A stretch of 30,637 nt of DNA, from positions 1-30,637 of IMG/VR virus record IMGVR_UViG_3300018080_000086. One strand, written 5' to 3'. The notes below the pieces were generated by a model, which worked only from the letters and a program-made list of their open reading frames with translations, was not told the origin of the DNA and did not search any database. A program made the position numbers and the translations under genes. Within the stretch, counting starts at the first letter, position 1, and each line of letters opens with the position of its first letter. Shown piece by piece: positions 14,740 through 23,499 of this stretch. Origin of the DNA: a virus.

Positions 14740-14954
14740 CGCTGCACGACGCGGCGGGGACGCTGCTGGAAGTGGACTGCTGCGTGCACTCCCGTGACTG
14801 GGCGCAGGAGCGGTACGTGGAGGAGATGCTGATGCACAGCCAGCGGGGCCAGTCGGAACCGGCGGGGGCGATGCCGCGATGGCTGGCGGACCTGATGCTG
14901 ACAGCGGAGCAGGCGACGCGGCGCCAGCTGGAGAAACAACGTGCGCCAGACTGA
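14670..14954 (+). CDS. Tail assembly chaperone, -1 frameshift extension (T-like)
   Basis: An open -1 frame that has no good start of its own and runs from inside the G-like gene to 14954. Its clearly protein-like part (TVTLHDAAGTLLEVDCCVHSRDW, then RWLADLMLTAEQATRRQLEKQ) would form the extra C-terminal domain of a G-T fusion. Possible slip points are the TTTT at 14667-14670 (gat ttt act) and a run of five G at 14709-14713; neither is a perfect X-XXY-YYZ heptamer. The start coordinate given assumes the first. The end overlaps the tape measure start. Confidence 0.65.
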   Translation, partial: YSTRLSGFRCRGGGGCSCVGRTVTLHDAAGTLLEVDCCVHSRDWAQERYVEEMLMHSQRGQSEPAGAMPRWLADLMLTAEQATRRQLEKQRAPD

Positions 14955-16785
14955 GGAGCTGGAAATCATCATCCGCGGCCGCGGGGCCAAGGAGCTGGAG
15001 CAGGCGCTCGGCAAGCTGCAGGCGCGCGGCGAGAAGGCCGCCAAGGGAATCCAGGGCTGGTTCGCGAAGATCACACCGACGCTCGGCGACGTGCAGCGGA
15101 TCGCGGGGCAGGTGGCACAGATCTTCCGTGAGGCAAACCAGCTGGCGATCGACGCCGCTGAGTCGCAGAACATGGTCGCGACTTCATACGGCGATCTGAC
15201 GGACGCGATCAAGGAATGGTCCGACGAGACGGTGGCCGGTCACATCTCGGCGCGCTTCGAGGTGGAGCAGACGGCGGCGACGTTCTTCAACATGACCAAG
15301 GCGCAGGGGCTGAGCCGCGCGGAAGCCTTCGAGATGAGTAAACAGCTGACGGAGCTGAGTGCCGATTTCAGCAGCTTCTACAACCTGCGCCCCGAGTTGG
15401 CGATCGAGAAGGTCTCCGCGGCGATCACCGGCGAGTACGAACCGCTGAAGCGGCTGGGCATCGTGCTGAACGAGGCCACGATCAAACAGCAGGCCTACAA
15501 GGATGGGATCGCGGAGACCGGCACGGCGCTGACCCAAACACAGAAAGTGCAGGCGGCCTATAACGCGATGATCGAGCGAGCCGGCCCGGCGCTCGGCGAC
15601 CTGGCGCGCACGGCGGACGAGGCAGCGAACAACCTGAAAGCGATCGAGGCTCGCTGGAAGGAAATGCAGGTCGCGATGGGGCAGACCGGCAGCACCGAGG
15701 AAGCCGCCGCCGCGGCGGGCAATCTGGCCGGCAGCATCGAGCGAATGACGGAGGCGATCAAGGAGAACGACTCCTCGATCAAGGCCGGCGGCCAGACGCT
15801 GGAGAACCTGTCGATCGTGCTGGACAAGATCGTCGGGTTCCTCATCCTGGGGGACAAGTACGTCGGCCCGTTCGTGAAGTGGATCGCGAAGTTTCAGAGC
15901 TACGGGCTCGCCGGTGCGCCGAGTTGGAATGAGATTGCCACGAGCTGGGGGATCATCAAGGAGGAGGTCGAGGAGACGGTCGAGCCGGCGGAGGAGGTGG
16001 CGGGCAGTATGCAGGCGGCCGGCGCGGCGACCGGTGAACTGGCCGAGAATCTCGAGGGTGCCACGGAGGGCACCGACAAGCTGGCCTCGGCGACGGCCGG
16101 CCTGACCCGCGAGATCGAGAAGCGGGTCACGCACGAGCAGGCCCTGAGCCCGCTGCTGCAGAAGCGGCTGAAGCGCGAGCGCGAGCTGGCGGAGTTCGTC
16201 GAGCAGATCGCAACTGAACGCGAGGAGGCCAAGGCGCGCACGGAGGAGTGGCGGCTGGCGATCCTCGAGGCCTACACGGACGCCGAGGGCGCGTTCAAGC
16301 AATGGCTGGAAGTGCAGTACCCGGGCATCCAGCGCTGGGTCGGCTGGTACGACTGGGCGACGGCCTCCGTCAGCGAGAAGCTGCGGATGGTGTTCGACGA
16401 GCAGACGCGCCTGCAGCAGGCCGCGATGGGGATCAACACCGCCAACGTCGGCGGCGCACCCAGCGCGTCTGCCGGCGATGGCCCGCAGTCCGGCCCGGCC
16501 AGTGGCGGCGGCGACTACCGCCCCGGGGCTTCGGCCGCGGTGCTGAGCGGTGGTGGGGCTGGGGCGGCGGCGGGTGGCGGATCCTACTCCACCACCGGCA
16601 TGGCCAGCGCCCAGTCGCTGACGCGCGCGCGGATGCGGGCCAACCAGGCGCTGGGCTTCGAGAAGTACGACATCACGCTCAGCGACCTGCCCTACTACAC
16701 CGGCCGCGCCGTGGCCCAGGCCGTCAGCGAGACGATGCGCCGCCCGTCGATGCAGACGCGCCTCAGCGCGCTGGGGGTGGGCTAG
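14941..16785 (+). CDS. Tail tape measure protein, 614 aa
   Basis: Sets tail length and is thought to leave the tail with the DNA during infection. The central region matches the TP901-type tape measure core: SYGDLTDAIKEW, FFNMTKAQGLSRAEAFEMSK, then the diagnostic GEYEPLKRLGIVLNEATIKQ (near residues 164-183) and QKVQAAYNAMIERAG. The rest is helical with a Gly/Ala-rich, flexible C-terminal stretch. The start is a GTG at 14941 after GGAG. By the usual rule of about 0.15 nm per residue it would give a short tail of roughly 90 nm. It is preceded by the frameshifted chaperone genes as expected. Confidence 0.9.
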   Translation: MRQTEELEIIIRGRGAKELEQALGKLQARGEKAAKGIQGWFAKITPTLGDVQRIAGQVAQIFREANQLAIDAAESQNMVATSYGDLTDAIKEWSDETVAGHISARFEVEQTAATFFNMTKAQGLSRAEAFEMSKQLTELSADFSSFYNLRPELAIEKVSAAITGEYEPLKRLGIVLNEATIKQQAYKDGIAETGTALTQTQKVQAAYNAMIERAGPALGDLARTADEAANNLKAIEARWKEMQVAMGQTGSTEEAAAAAGNLAGSIERMTEAIKENDSSIKAGGQTLENLSIVLDKIVGFLILGDKYVGPFVKWIAKFQSYGLAGAPSWNEIATSWGIIKEEVEETVEPAEEVAGSMQAAGAATGELAENLEGATEGTDKLASATAGLTREIEKRVTHEQALSPLLQKRLKRERELAEFVEQIATEREEAKARTEEWRLAILEAYTDAEGAFKQWLEVQYPGIQRWVGWYDWATASVSEKLRMVFDEQTRLQQAAMGINTANVGGAPSASAGDGPQSGPASGGGDYRPGASAAVLSGGGAGAAAGGGSYSTTGMASAQSLTRARMRANQALGFEKYDITLSDLPYYTGRAVAQAVSETMRRPSMQTRLSALGVG

Positions 16786-17541
16786 ATGGCCAACGAGGGC
16801 CGCTTCCTGGTGACGGTCAACAACGGTGCGCCGGCCTACCAGAGCGCCGTCGATACGGGCGACGCCGGCACCTGGGCGGCCAAGACGATCAGCCTCAGAA
16901 TCGTGGCGTTCAAGACGGCGGCCGAGACGGACGCCGACTTGGCGGGGGTGGTGCGCGCTGCGGTGGGGGGCTGGGATAACATCGCGATCCCGGCGAACTG
17001 CACGGTGCAGCTGACCTGCGTGGTTCCCAGCGACGACTACGACCACCTGGCGTTCGTCTACCAGGTGGGGGCGACCTTCGATGCCAGCGCGGCGGCCACG
17101 TTCTGCACGGCGGTGGTGACCAACACCACGGCGGTGCAGGCGCTGGTGGTGGTGGCCGACGACGACGACACCGGCACCATCACGCTGGGCGCGGCCGCCA
17201 CGGAGATCGGGCTCAACCCGGTCTGGGGCACCCCCGCCCCGCGCCAGAACCTGGGCCGCGACCACGACGGCGGTGTCTACGGCCTGAGCCACGCGGTGGA
17301 CCGTGAGAACGACGCGCTGCGGCTGGACTTCGAGGCGGGCACGGTGACCCAGGCGCAGTACAACACGCTGCGCGACTGGGCCCAGGCCGGCGTGACCGTC
17401 AAGGTGGACGACGGCGACACGGGCGCGCGGATCGGCACCTACCACGGCAAGCTGAGCGGGCCCAGCAGCATCGACAGCCACTGGAAGAACCGCGCCTATC
17501 CGAGCCTGACGCTGCTGGTGGAGAGCGAGGAGCTGAACTGA
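16786..17541 (+). CDS. Putative distal tail protein, 251 aa
   Basis: Follows the tape measure gene with no gap, the usual place of the distal tail (Dit-like) protein that joins the tube to the tip. It is beta-rich with repeated Thr/Val/Ala strands (LTCVVPSDDYDHLAFVY, ALVVVADDDDTGTITLG) and a C-terminal domain with YHGKLSGPSS and YPSLTLLVESEE, as in other tail-tip proteins. The exact family is not recognised. Its stop overlaps the next ATG. Confidence 0.58.
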   Translation: MANEGRFLVTVNNGAPAYQSAVDTGDAGTWAAKTISLRIVAFKTAAETDADLAGVVRAAVGGWDNIAIPANCTVQLTCVVPSDDYDHLAFVYQVGATFDASAAATFCTAVVTNTTAVQALVVVADDDDTGTITLGAAATEIGLNPVWGTPAPRQNLGRDHDGGVYGLSHAVDRENDALRLDFEAGTVTQAQYNTLRDWAQAGVTVKVDDGDTGARIGTYHGKLSGPSSIDSHWKNRAYPSLTLLVESEELN

Positions 17542-19400
17542 TGGCGGCGCCCGCGCTGACACTGGTGATCACCACGCCCGACGGCAGCCAGACGCGCCGG
17601 GTCAAGCCGCCCTGGCTGCGGATCCCGCACGCCGAGTTCGGCGAGGCGGCGATGCTGATGTTCGAGCTCGACTCCAAGTTCGACGAGTACACGGACGAGA
17701 CGGACATGGCGAACTTCATCCAGGACGGCAGCTGGGCGGTGGTCACCCGCGGCAGCCAGAAACTCTGGGAGGGCAAGCTGCGCGGGCCGGCGCGCGAGGA
17801 GCAGCTGGGCGAGGCGCAGCGCGTGATCGTCGAGGGCGTCGATCCGCTGGAGGCGCTGAACCACACCCTGGCCGGCGTCGGCACGGAGCGCCTGTTCCTC
17901 AGCCAGGCGGAGGAGTACGAGGGCAGCGCGGTGCCGCTGGTCCTGGGCGAGAGCAGCGTCGACGCCCAGTACCCCTACTACCCGGCGCCCGGCCACACCA
18001 ACAACTACATGGACGACGGCGGCAGCTACGGCGCGGCCGAGGGCACGCTGGACGCCGACATCGGCAGCGGCGACACCTCGATCCGGCTGACGGCCATCAC
18101 GGACTCAGGGTTCCCGCCGCGCGGCTACGCCAAGATCGGCAGCGAGGTGTTCTGGTACGACGGCCTGCACCCCGATCCGGGCGAGTCGAGCAAGTACACC
18201 TTCCGCAACTGCGTGCGCGGGGCCAAGGGCACCAGCGCCGCGGGCCACACCGCCGCCGCCAGCATCTACGCCAACGTGGCGCTGCCGGTCTGCACCAGCG
18301 ACCGGATCCTGATCGAGGGTCAGGTGAGCAGCGGGCCCGACGTCTGGGAGCCGCTGGGCAGCGGGCAGTTCGACGTCAACCAGGCCGAGGGGCGCTTCGA
18401 GTTCAAGGGCGACCCGGAGGCCGCCCCCTACAACGCGGGCAGCGGCTACCTGGCGCTGCGGGCAACCTACACCATGCTGGACCTCAGCGACGCCGCGACG
18501 CCGACGCTGGAGAGCGTGGCCGACGCGCTGCTCAAGTTCAGCGGCGACGGCGGGCCGGCGATCGACGCGGGCAACATCGACATCGACATCGACCGCGTGG
18601 CGGTGGACCGGCTGAAGGTGGACCAGACCCAGCACACCCTGCCGGTGCTGCGCGGGCTGATCGCGCGGCTGGAGCTGGACGCGATGAACACCGGCGACGC
18701 CGTGGTGCCGTGGTACGACTCGGCAAACAGCAACTACTGCCTGCACAAGCTGACCCAGGCGGGCACGCCGGACCACGTGCTGCGCAAGTTCGAGCTGGTC
18801 AGCGAGCAGTTCGAGTCGGCGCGGCTGGCGAGCGCGGTGCTGGTCGGATGGCAGGGCAGCGGCCCGCCGCTGGCCAGCCCGACGCGCTGCTGGCACCCGG
18901 ACCGTGGCGACGCCTGGGGCGGCCAGACCGTCAGCGGCTACCGCTACCAGTACGTGGATCGCGAGCTGGGCAACGGCTGGAACCTGGACGAGGCCTCGAG
19001 CGGCAACAACCTCTACACCCACCTGATGTTCGACGGCAACGAGAACTCGAGCGGCTGGGGCCTGCAGTTCCCGGCCGCGATCAACTCGAACACGGTGATC
19101 GTGTACTTCTGGAACCCCGGCAGCCCGACCAGCTACCCGGTCGACCACATCCGCTGCGTGCTGGATCTGCGCCGGTTCATCAAGAGCGTCGAGACGCGGA
19201 TCGAGATCGTCGGCTACACCGGCTTCAGCACCGGCGACCCGCCGACACCGACCGGGCTGCTGCACCTCGACGACAACCTGATCTTCTGCCTCAGCGACGA
19301 CGTGGGGCCCAGCACGGGCGCGGCGGTCAAGCGCGTCGGCTGGGTGGGCGGCGCGTTCTACGACGACACCCCGCCGGGCAGCTTCGGGGGGCGGCGATGA
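17541..19400 (+). CDS. Putative tail tip / baseplate hub protein, 619 aa
   Basis: A large structural protein placed where siphoviruses carry the hub or central tip protein. The N-terminus (LTLVITTPDGSQTRRVKPPWLRI, ANFIQDGSWAVV, LWEGKLRGP, RVIVEGVDPLEAL) resembles the beta-domain of hub proteins, which start by describing a segment of curve-like strands and then a domain that ends with a Gly-Val-Asp. The rest is beta-rich with many Asp, Gly, Ser and Tyr. No peptidase or lysozyme motif was seen. It overlaps genes on both sides. Confidence 0.6.
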   Translation: MAAPALTLVITTPDGSQTRRVKPPWLRIPHAEFGEAAMLMFELDSKFDEYTDETDMANFIQDGSWAVVTRGSQKLWEGKLRGPAREEQLGEAQRVIVEGVDPLEALNHTLAGVGTERLFLSQAEEYEGSAVPLVLGESSVDAQYPYYPAPGHTNNYMDDGGSYGAAEGTLDADIGSGDTSIRLTAITDSGFPPRGYAKIGSEVFWYDGLHPDPGESSKYTFRNCVRGAKGTSAAGHTAAASIYANVALPVCTSDRILIEGQVSSGPDVWEPLGSGQFDVNQAEGRFEFKGDPEAAPYNAGSGYLALRATYTMLDLSDAATPTLESVADALLKFSGDGGPAIDAGNIDIDIDRVAVDRLKVDQTQHTLPVLRGLIARLELDAMNTGDAVVPWYDSANSNYCLHKLTQAGTPDHVLRKFELVSEQFESARLASAVLVGWQGSGPPLASPTRCWHPDRGDAWGGQTVSGYRYQYVDRELGNGWNLDEASSGNNLYTHLMFDGNENSSGWGLQFPAAINSNTVIVYFWNPGSPTSYPVDHIRCVLDLRRFIKSVETRIEIVGYTGFSTGDPPTPTGLLHLDDNLIFCLSDDVGPSTGAAVKRVGWVGGAFYDDTPPGSFGGRR

Positions 19401-19957
19401 CGGTGCTCCCCAGCGGCGACATCTGGCCCAGCGACGAGTTCAGCAGCGTGGTGCTGGAGGCGTTCGGGATCGGCAAGACGATCAAGGCGCTGGGCATCCG
19501 CGTGACCGGGCTGCCGCAGCTGACCGAGGACGGCACGGACTGCTGGCTGCTGGTGAAGGAGTTCCTGGCGACGATGAGCCCCTGGCGCGAGGCGCTGGTG
19601 AAGCTCAGCAGCGCCTACACCGGCAGCGCCGAGACGATCTACGCGCCGAACACACTGGCCAAGGTGGAGGACGCCCAGCTGGGGCAGCCGCGGGTGAAGA
19701 TCGCGCCGGGCCTCAACGCGGCGTGCGAGTATCGCGCGCTGGCGGCGGCGCGCTACCTGGCCTGGAACGGGATCAAGCGGCTGCAGGTGCGGACCTACAC
19801 GACGAGAAAGCCGCCCGCCACCCTGCCGGACCGCGCCGAGACGGTGACGATGGGCGACGGCTTCAGCGGGGTGGTCTTAAGCCGCGAGTTCGAGCGCGAC
19901 CGCGGGGCGGAGCGGCTGGAACTGCGGCTGCTCAATCTCAACTATGGACTGGACTGA
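19397..19957 (+). CDS. Hypothetical tail-tip-associated protein, 186 aa
   Basis: Unknown function, probably structural from its place between the hub-like and fibre genes. The ATG at 19397 overlaps the TGA of the hub-like gene. It has a mixed sequence with TKIKALGIRV-like strands, a helix in NAACEYRALAAARYLAWNGI and a C-terminal strand ELRLLNLNYGLD. No domain is recognised. Confidence 0.65.
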   Translation: MTVLPSGDIWPSDEFSSVVLEAFGIGKTIKALGIRVTGLPQLTEDGTDCWLLVKEFLATMSPWREALVKLSSAYTGSAETIYAPNTLAKVEDAQLGQPRVKIAPGLNAACEYRALAAARYLAWNGIKRLQVRTYTTRKPPATLPDRAETVTMGDGFSGVVLSREFERDRGAERLELRLLNLNYGLD

Positions 19958-19960
19958 ATA

Positions 19961-20473
19961 ATGACAGTGGTGCCGGGACGGACGAGCGAGGACCAGGTGC
20001 TTCAGCTGCTGAGGCGGCCGGCACCGCCGCTCGGCCGGCTGGCTGCCGCCGGCTACCAGGACCGCGGGCGGCAGGCGCCGTTCACGGAGAACGAGTTCAC
20101 GGTGGTGGCCGAGGATCTGGCCGACGACGGCGGGATCCCCGGGGCGCTGAGCGGCCGCCTCGACCAGTCGCTGGCCGACAACGCGACCACCAACATCACG
20201 CTGGGGGCGATCGCCGACATCACGGCGGCCTTCATCGACTACCACTGCATCCGCTCGACGGACACCGAGTGGGGGCAGATTCAGGTGGTGCTGCTGCAGG
20301 ACGGCTCGACGGTGGAGGTGTTCAAGGATCAGCACTGGCCCAGCGGGCAGAGCGGCTGCGGGCTGACGATCAGCGGCGACGTCAGCGGCGGGAACCTGCG
20401 GCTGGTGATCACCACGAGCTCGACGGGCAGTGCCGCCGACTTCCGCGCGACGTTCCGCACGGTGGTACCCTGA
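19961..20473 (+). CDS. Hypothetical tail protein, 170 aa
   Basis: Unknown, probably a small tail-tip or fibre-associated protein. The second half (TNITLGAIADITAAFIDYHC, IQVVLLQDGSTVEVF, LTISGDVSGGNLRLVITTSS) has the beta-sandwich look of phage fibre or carbohydrate-binding domains. It starts three bases after the previous stop and its TGA at 20471-20473 overlaps an in-frame ATG of the fibre gene. Confidence 0.65.
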   Translation: MTVVPGRTSEDQVLQLLRRPAPPLGRLAAAGYQDRGRQAPFTENEFTVVAEDLADDGGIPGALSGRLDQSLADNATTNITLGAIADITAAFIDYHCIRSTDTEWGQIQVVLLQDGSTVEVFKDQHWPSGQSGCGLTISGDVSGGNLRLVITTSSTGSAADFRATFRTVVP

Positions 20474-20499
20474 TGACATCTCGATTGTGGGAGGACCAC

Positions 20500-22251
20500 A
20501 TGGGTAGAATTGCGACATGGCTGGTGCTGCTGAGCGTGGTGGTGCTGCTGACCTGCAGCGCCTCGCGGCGCGGCATCGACGGCGATCCGGTGGTGCTGGT
20601 CAGCGGCAACCTGGACACCGAGACCAGCGAAATGGTGCTGAGCTACAACGGCACGGCGGGGCTGGAACTGAGCAGCGTGGGCTGGCAGATGGGGACGGGC
20701 GCCACCGTGCCGACGCTGGCGCTGGCCAGCAACACGCTGACGCTCTACACCTACGCCGGCACGACGGGCAGCCAGTACAACCTGCGGCTGGACACCGGCT
20801 CCAGCCACGTCGACAGCTACATCGAGCTGGACGCCAGCAACGTGCGCTACGGCGCCAACCAGAACTTCGCCGAGACCTTCGACGCCGGCGCGGGCAGCGA
20901 CTACATCGCGCGCTACACCTCGTCGGCGACGACGTTCAACTACGGCCAGGCCGATCTGGATACCATGTTCAGCGGCAGCGGTGCGGGCAACTTGCTCAAG
21001 ATCGACGCCGGCGAGTACGAGGTCATTATCGGCGGCGCGACTCCGAACGCCCTGCTGACAGTCGATGGCGTCGTGAGTCTGAAGGAAGTGGCTGCGCCGG
21101 GCAACACTGCGGCCTATGGCAAGCTCTACGCCGATAGCGGCGACACGCTGCTGTACTTCGTCGCGAGCGACGGCACGGCCTACGATCTGACGGCGGGTGG
21201 TGGCGGTGGCGGCGACTCGGACTGGACCGTCTCAGGTACTGACCTTGTTCCGTTCACGGCGGGCAACGACGTGGTCCTGCGCGCTGGCGAGACGATGGGG
21301 ATCAGCGCCGGCGCGGCAGGTACTGAGGTGCTGTTCTTCAGCGTGACGGCAGACGCCGACAGCCGCTTCAGCATCGAGGCCGGCGGCGACCTGAACTGGG
21401 GCGACGGCACGGCCGTGCCTGACGTGCGGCTGTACCGCAGCGCGGCGGACACCCTCAGCCTGGACGACCTGCTGGCGGTCGCCAGCGCCGCCACCAGCGG
21501 CAGCACGCTGAGCGTCACGCGCGACCTGGCCTTGGCCAGCACGGATAGCCCAGTGGTGAGCATCGTGCAGGACAATGCGAGCGACGATCAGGCAGCATTC
21601 GTCATTCAACAGGACGGCATAGGAATCGGGTTGGCCGTGTTTGGCAATCAATCCGAAGTTGCGATTCAGGCTGTCTCAAACACGGCAACCGCGATCCAAG
21701 CCCATGCTTCCGCTTCATCCGGTGTTATTCACGGCATTTACGGTTACACGGATAGCAGCCACAATGAGGCCTATGGCGGTAGATTCGATCAGACGTTCGT
21801 GGGGCGGGATACGACATATTTTGAGCAGAACCCTGCCGTTTCGCCGGCCCTCGCGGACCCGCCTGGGGGGCAGGGCCGGCTCGGCTGCACGGCGGGGGAC
21901 TGGTTCACCTGGGTGAACTCAGACGGCAAGGCGTACTCATACGCCGACGCGGACGGCGACACGCTGGTCCACGTTGAGGAGAGCGCTGACGAGGACAAGA
22001 TCCGGCTCGACACCGGCGGGACGGAGCGGGTGGTGATCGACTCGACCGGGGTGGACTGCAGCGTGGAGGTCAGCGCCACCGGGAACTTCGACGTCGGCGG
22101 CGTGAACGGCGTGAGCGGGCTGGTGACGGTGATCACGGACGTGGATATTAACACCCAGCAGGTCAAGACGCGCGAACTCACCTTCACCGGCGGAATCATC
22201 ACCAGCATTGGCGCGGAGTCCGGCTGGACTCCGGCGCCCCTGAACCCATAG
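20500..22251 (+). CDS. Tail fibre-like protein with N-terminal signal/lipobox-like segment, 583 aa
   Basis: A long, Gly/Thr/Asp/Ser-rich, beta-rich repeat protein typical of receptor-binding fibres (SIELDA-, DADSRFSIEAGGDLNWG-, NFDVGGVNGVSG-type segments, as in fibres with coordinate-like repeats). Uniquely, it starts MGRIATWLVLLSVVVLLTC: a basic residue, a hydrophobic core and Cys19 at a lipobox-like position (Leu-Leu-Thr-Cys; Thr at -1 is unusual). ATG 20500 is preferred over ATG 20473 because GGGAGG lies seven bases before it. Bases about 21590-21830 are clearly lower in GC, as if this receptor region was exchanged. The protein could be a fibre or an exported surface protein. Confidence 0.7.
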   Translation: MGRIATWLVLLSVVVLLTCSASRRGIDGDPVVLVSGNLDTETSEMVLSYNGTAGLELSSVGWQMGTGATVPTLALASNTLTLYTYAGTTGSQYNLRLDTGSSHVDSYIELDASNVRYGANQNFAETFDAGAGSDYIARYTSSATTFNYGQADLDTMFSGSGAGNLLKIDAGEYEVIIGGATPNALLTVDGVVSLKEVAAPGNTAAYGKLYADSGDTLLYFVASDGTAYDLTAGGGGGGDSDWTVSGTDLVPFTAGNDVVLRAGETMGISAGAAGTEVLFFSVTADADSRFSIEAGGDLNWGDGTAVPDVRLYRSAADTLSLDDLLAVASAATSGSTLSVTRDLALASTDSPVVSIVQDNASDDQAAFVIQQDGIGIGLAVFGNQSEVAIQAVSNTATAIQAHASASSGVIHGIYGYTDSSHNEAYGGRFDQTFVGRDTTYFEQNPAVSPALADPPGGQGRLGCTAGDWFTWVNSDGKAYSYADADGDTLVHVEESADEDKIRLDTGGTERVVIDSTGVDCSVEVSATGNFDVGGVNGVSGLVTVITDVDINTQQVKTRELTFTGGIITSIGAESGWTPAPLNP

Positions 22252-22263
22252 CACGGAGGCTCT

Positions 22264-22611
22264 ATGACGGAACAACTGATCGTGGCGCTGACGGGCAGCG
22301 GCGGGGCGATGATCGTCCTGTTCCTGCTGCTGTTCTGGTACATGCCGAAGCGCGACCAGCGCCACACGGAGACGATGCGGCGGATCAACGATGAGAATCG
22401 CGGGCTGGTGAAGGAGCTCGTGGACTCCCACGAGCGCTCGCTGGGCCGGCTGTCGGCGGCGCTGGAGCGCAACACCCGGGTGCTGTCGCTGCACAGCCGC
22501 GGGCGCCTGGTGCGGACACTGACCGAGCTGGGGATGGATCCCCAGGCCGCGATGCGCGAGGCGGAGCAGCAGATCCCGCTGAGCGCGGCGGCGGAGGTCC
22601 CGCTTGATTGA
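22264..22611 (+). CDS. Putative holin-like single-span membrane protein, 115 aa
   Basis: One clear membrane segment near residues 12-28 (GSGGAMIVLFLLLFWYM), then a long charged helical tail (RRINDENRGLVKELVDSHERSLGRL). A short outer N-terminus, one span and a charged tail fit a type III-like holin or a spanin-like or accessory membrane protein. It lies four genes before the endolysin in the lysis area. The ribosome site is GGAGG at 22255-22259. Its end overlaps the next gene. Confidence 0.55.
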   Translation: MTEQLIVALTGSGGAMIVLFLLLFWYMPKRDQRHTETMRRINDENRGLVKELVDSHERSLGRLSAALERNTRVLSLHSRGRLVRTLTELGMDPQAAMREAEQQIPLSAAAEVPLD

Positions 22612-23188
22612 CCTGTTCGCCGGCGGGCTGAGCCTGCCGGGCCGCGTGTACATCGTGTGCCCGGGGCCGAACGGCGTGGCGGCCTACGAAAAGGTGCCGC
22701 GCGGCGCCTGCGTGATCGCCGTCAACTACGGCGTCTGCGCGGGGGTGAAGCCGACCTACCACCTGGTGGCCGACGTGCGCGCGCCCTGGTCCTGCTGGTG
22801 GCCGGACCAGCTGCCGGACGGGGTGACCAGAATCTACAGCCGCGACCTGGCGGCGAAGGGGATCACCTGCGAGCGCAGCTTCAACCAGAACCCGCCGATG
22901 GGGGCGGGTAAGTACGAGCCGCAGTACGGCTGCCTGCGCTGCGGTGCGGGCGGGCTGGGCCAGGCGCTGCAGGCCTGCCACTGGTTCATGCCGGCGAAGG
23001 CCTGGGTGGGAATCATCGGCGCGGACCTGGACGGCGAGTGCTACTTCGACGGCACGGTGGTGAAGGCCTACCTGGGCGGCGACCACTGGCAGAGCCAGCG
23101 CCGGCGCGTGGAGCAGCTGGTGGACTACCTGCGCCGCCAGCGGGGGATGGTGATCGAGAGTCTGAGTGAAACGACACTGCGGATCTGA
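22604..23188 (+). CDS. MptE/sialyltransferase-like (DUF115-type) enzyme fold, 194 aa
   Basis: Likely an enzyme with a Rossmann-like fold. The N-terminus RVYIVCPGPNGVAAYEKVP has the Gly-Pro motif of MptE-like and GT42-type sialyltransferase proteins. It is followed by ACVIAVNYGV, KPTYHLVADVRAP and the conserved-looking GAGGLGQALQAC and VGIIGADLDGECYFDG. Such phage proteins may modify a sugar or surface polymer; no substrate can be told from sequence. The TTG start at 22604 follows GGAGGT at 22592-22597 and overlaps the holin-like stop. Its place in a lysis cassette is unusual. Confidence 0.6.
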   Translation: MIDLFAGGLSLPGRVYIVCPGPNGVAAYEKVPRGACVIAVNYGVCAGVKPTYHLVADVRAPWSCWWPDQLPDGVTRIYSRDLAAKGITCERSFNQNPPMGAGKYEPQYGCLRCGAGGLGQALQACHWFMPAKAWVGIIGADLDGECYFDGTVVKAYLGGDHWQSQRRRVEQLVDYLRRQRGMVIESLSETTLRI

Positions 23189-23205
23189 TCCGCGAAGGAG
23201 GACGT

Positions 23206-23499
23206 ATGTCCTGGATTTTGAAACTGTTGTCGAAGAAGCAGCTGCTGAGCCTGCTGTGGAGGATCCTGCGCAAGGTCTTCGGGCGGGTCTACGAGGACGC
23301 CGCGCGGCTGGTGGTCAAGGCCCAGCTGAACGGCGAGCTGAAGACCGGGCTGGAGCGCGCGCAGTGGGTGGCGCAGCACCTGCTCGGCAAGTACGACGAG
23401 CTCAGCGAGTGGCGCTGGGTGGTCAACCTGATCATCGAGGGCGCGGTCAGCGAGTACAAGCGCGACTTCCGCCCGCTCGAGCTGCTGAGGTTCGGGTAG
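23206..23499 (+). CDS. Hypothetical protein in the lysis cassette, 97 aa
   Basis: Unknown function. Strong ribosome site (AAGGAGGA just before ATG 23206). Residues 1-25 are amphipathic and basic (WILKLLSKKQLLSLLWRILRK), so it may attach to the membrane. The rest is helical and has no clear spanning segment. Its stop overlaps the GTG of the endolysin gene by one base. It may aid lysis, from position only. Confidence 0.65.
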   Translation: MSWILKLLSKKQLLSLLWRILRKVFGRVYEDAARLVVKAQLNGELKTGLERAQWVAQHLLGKYDELSEWRWVVNLIIEGAVSEYKRDFRPLELLRFG

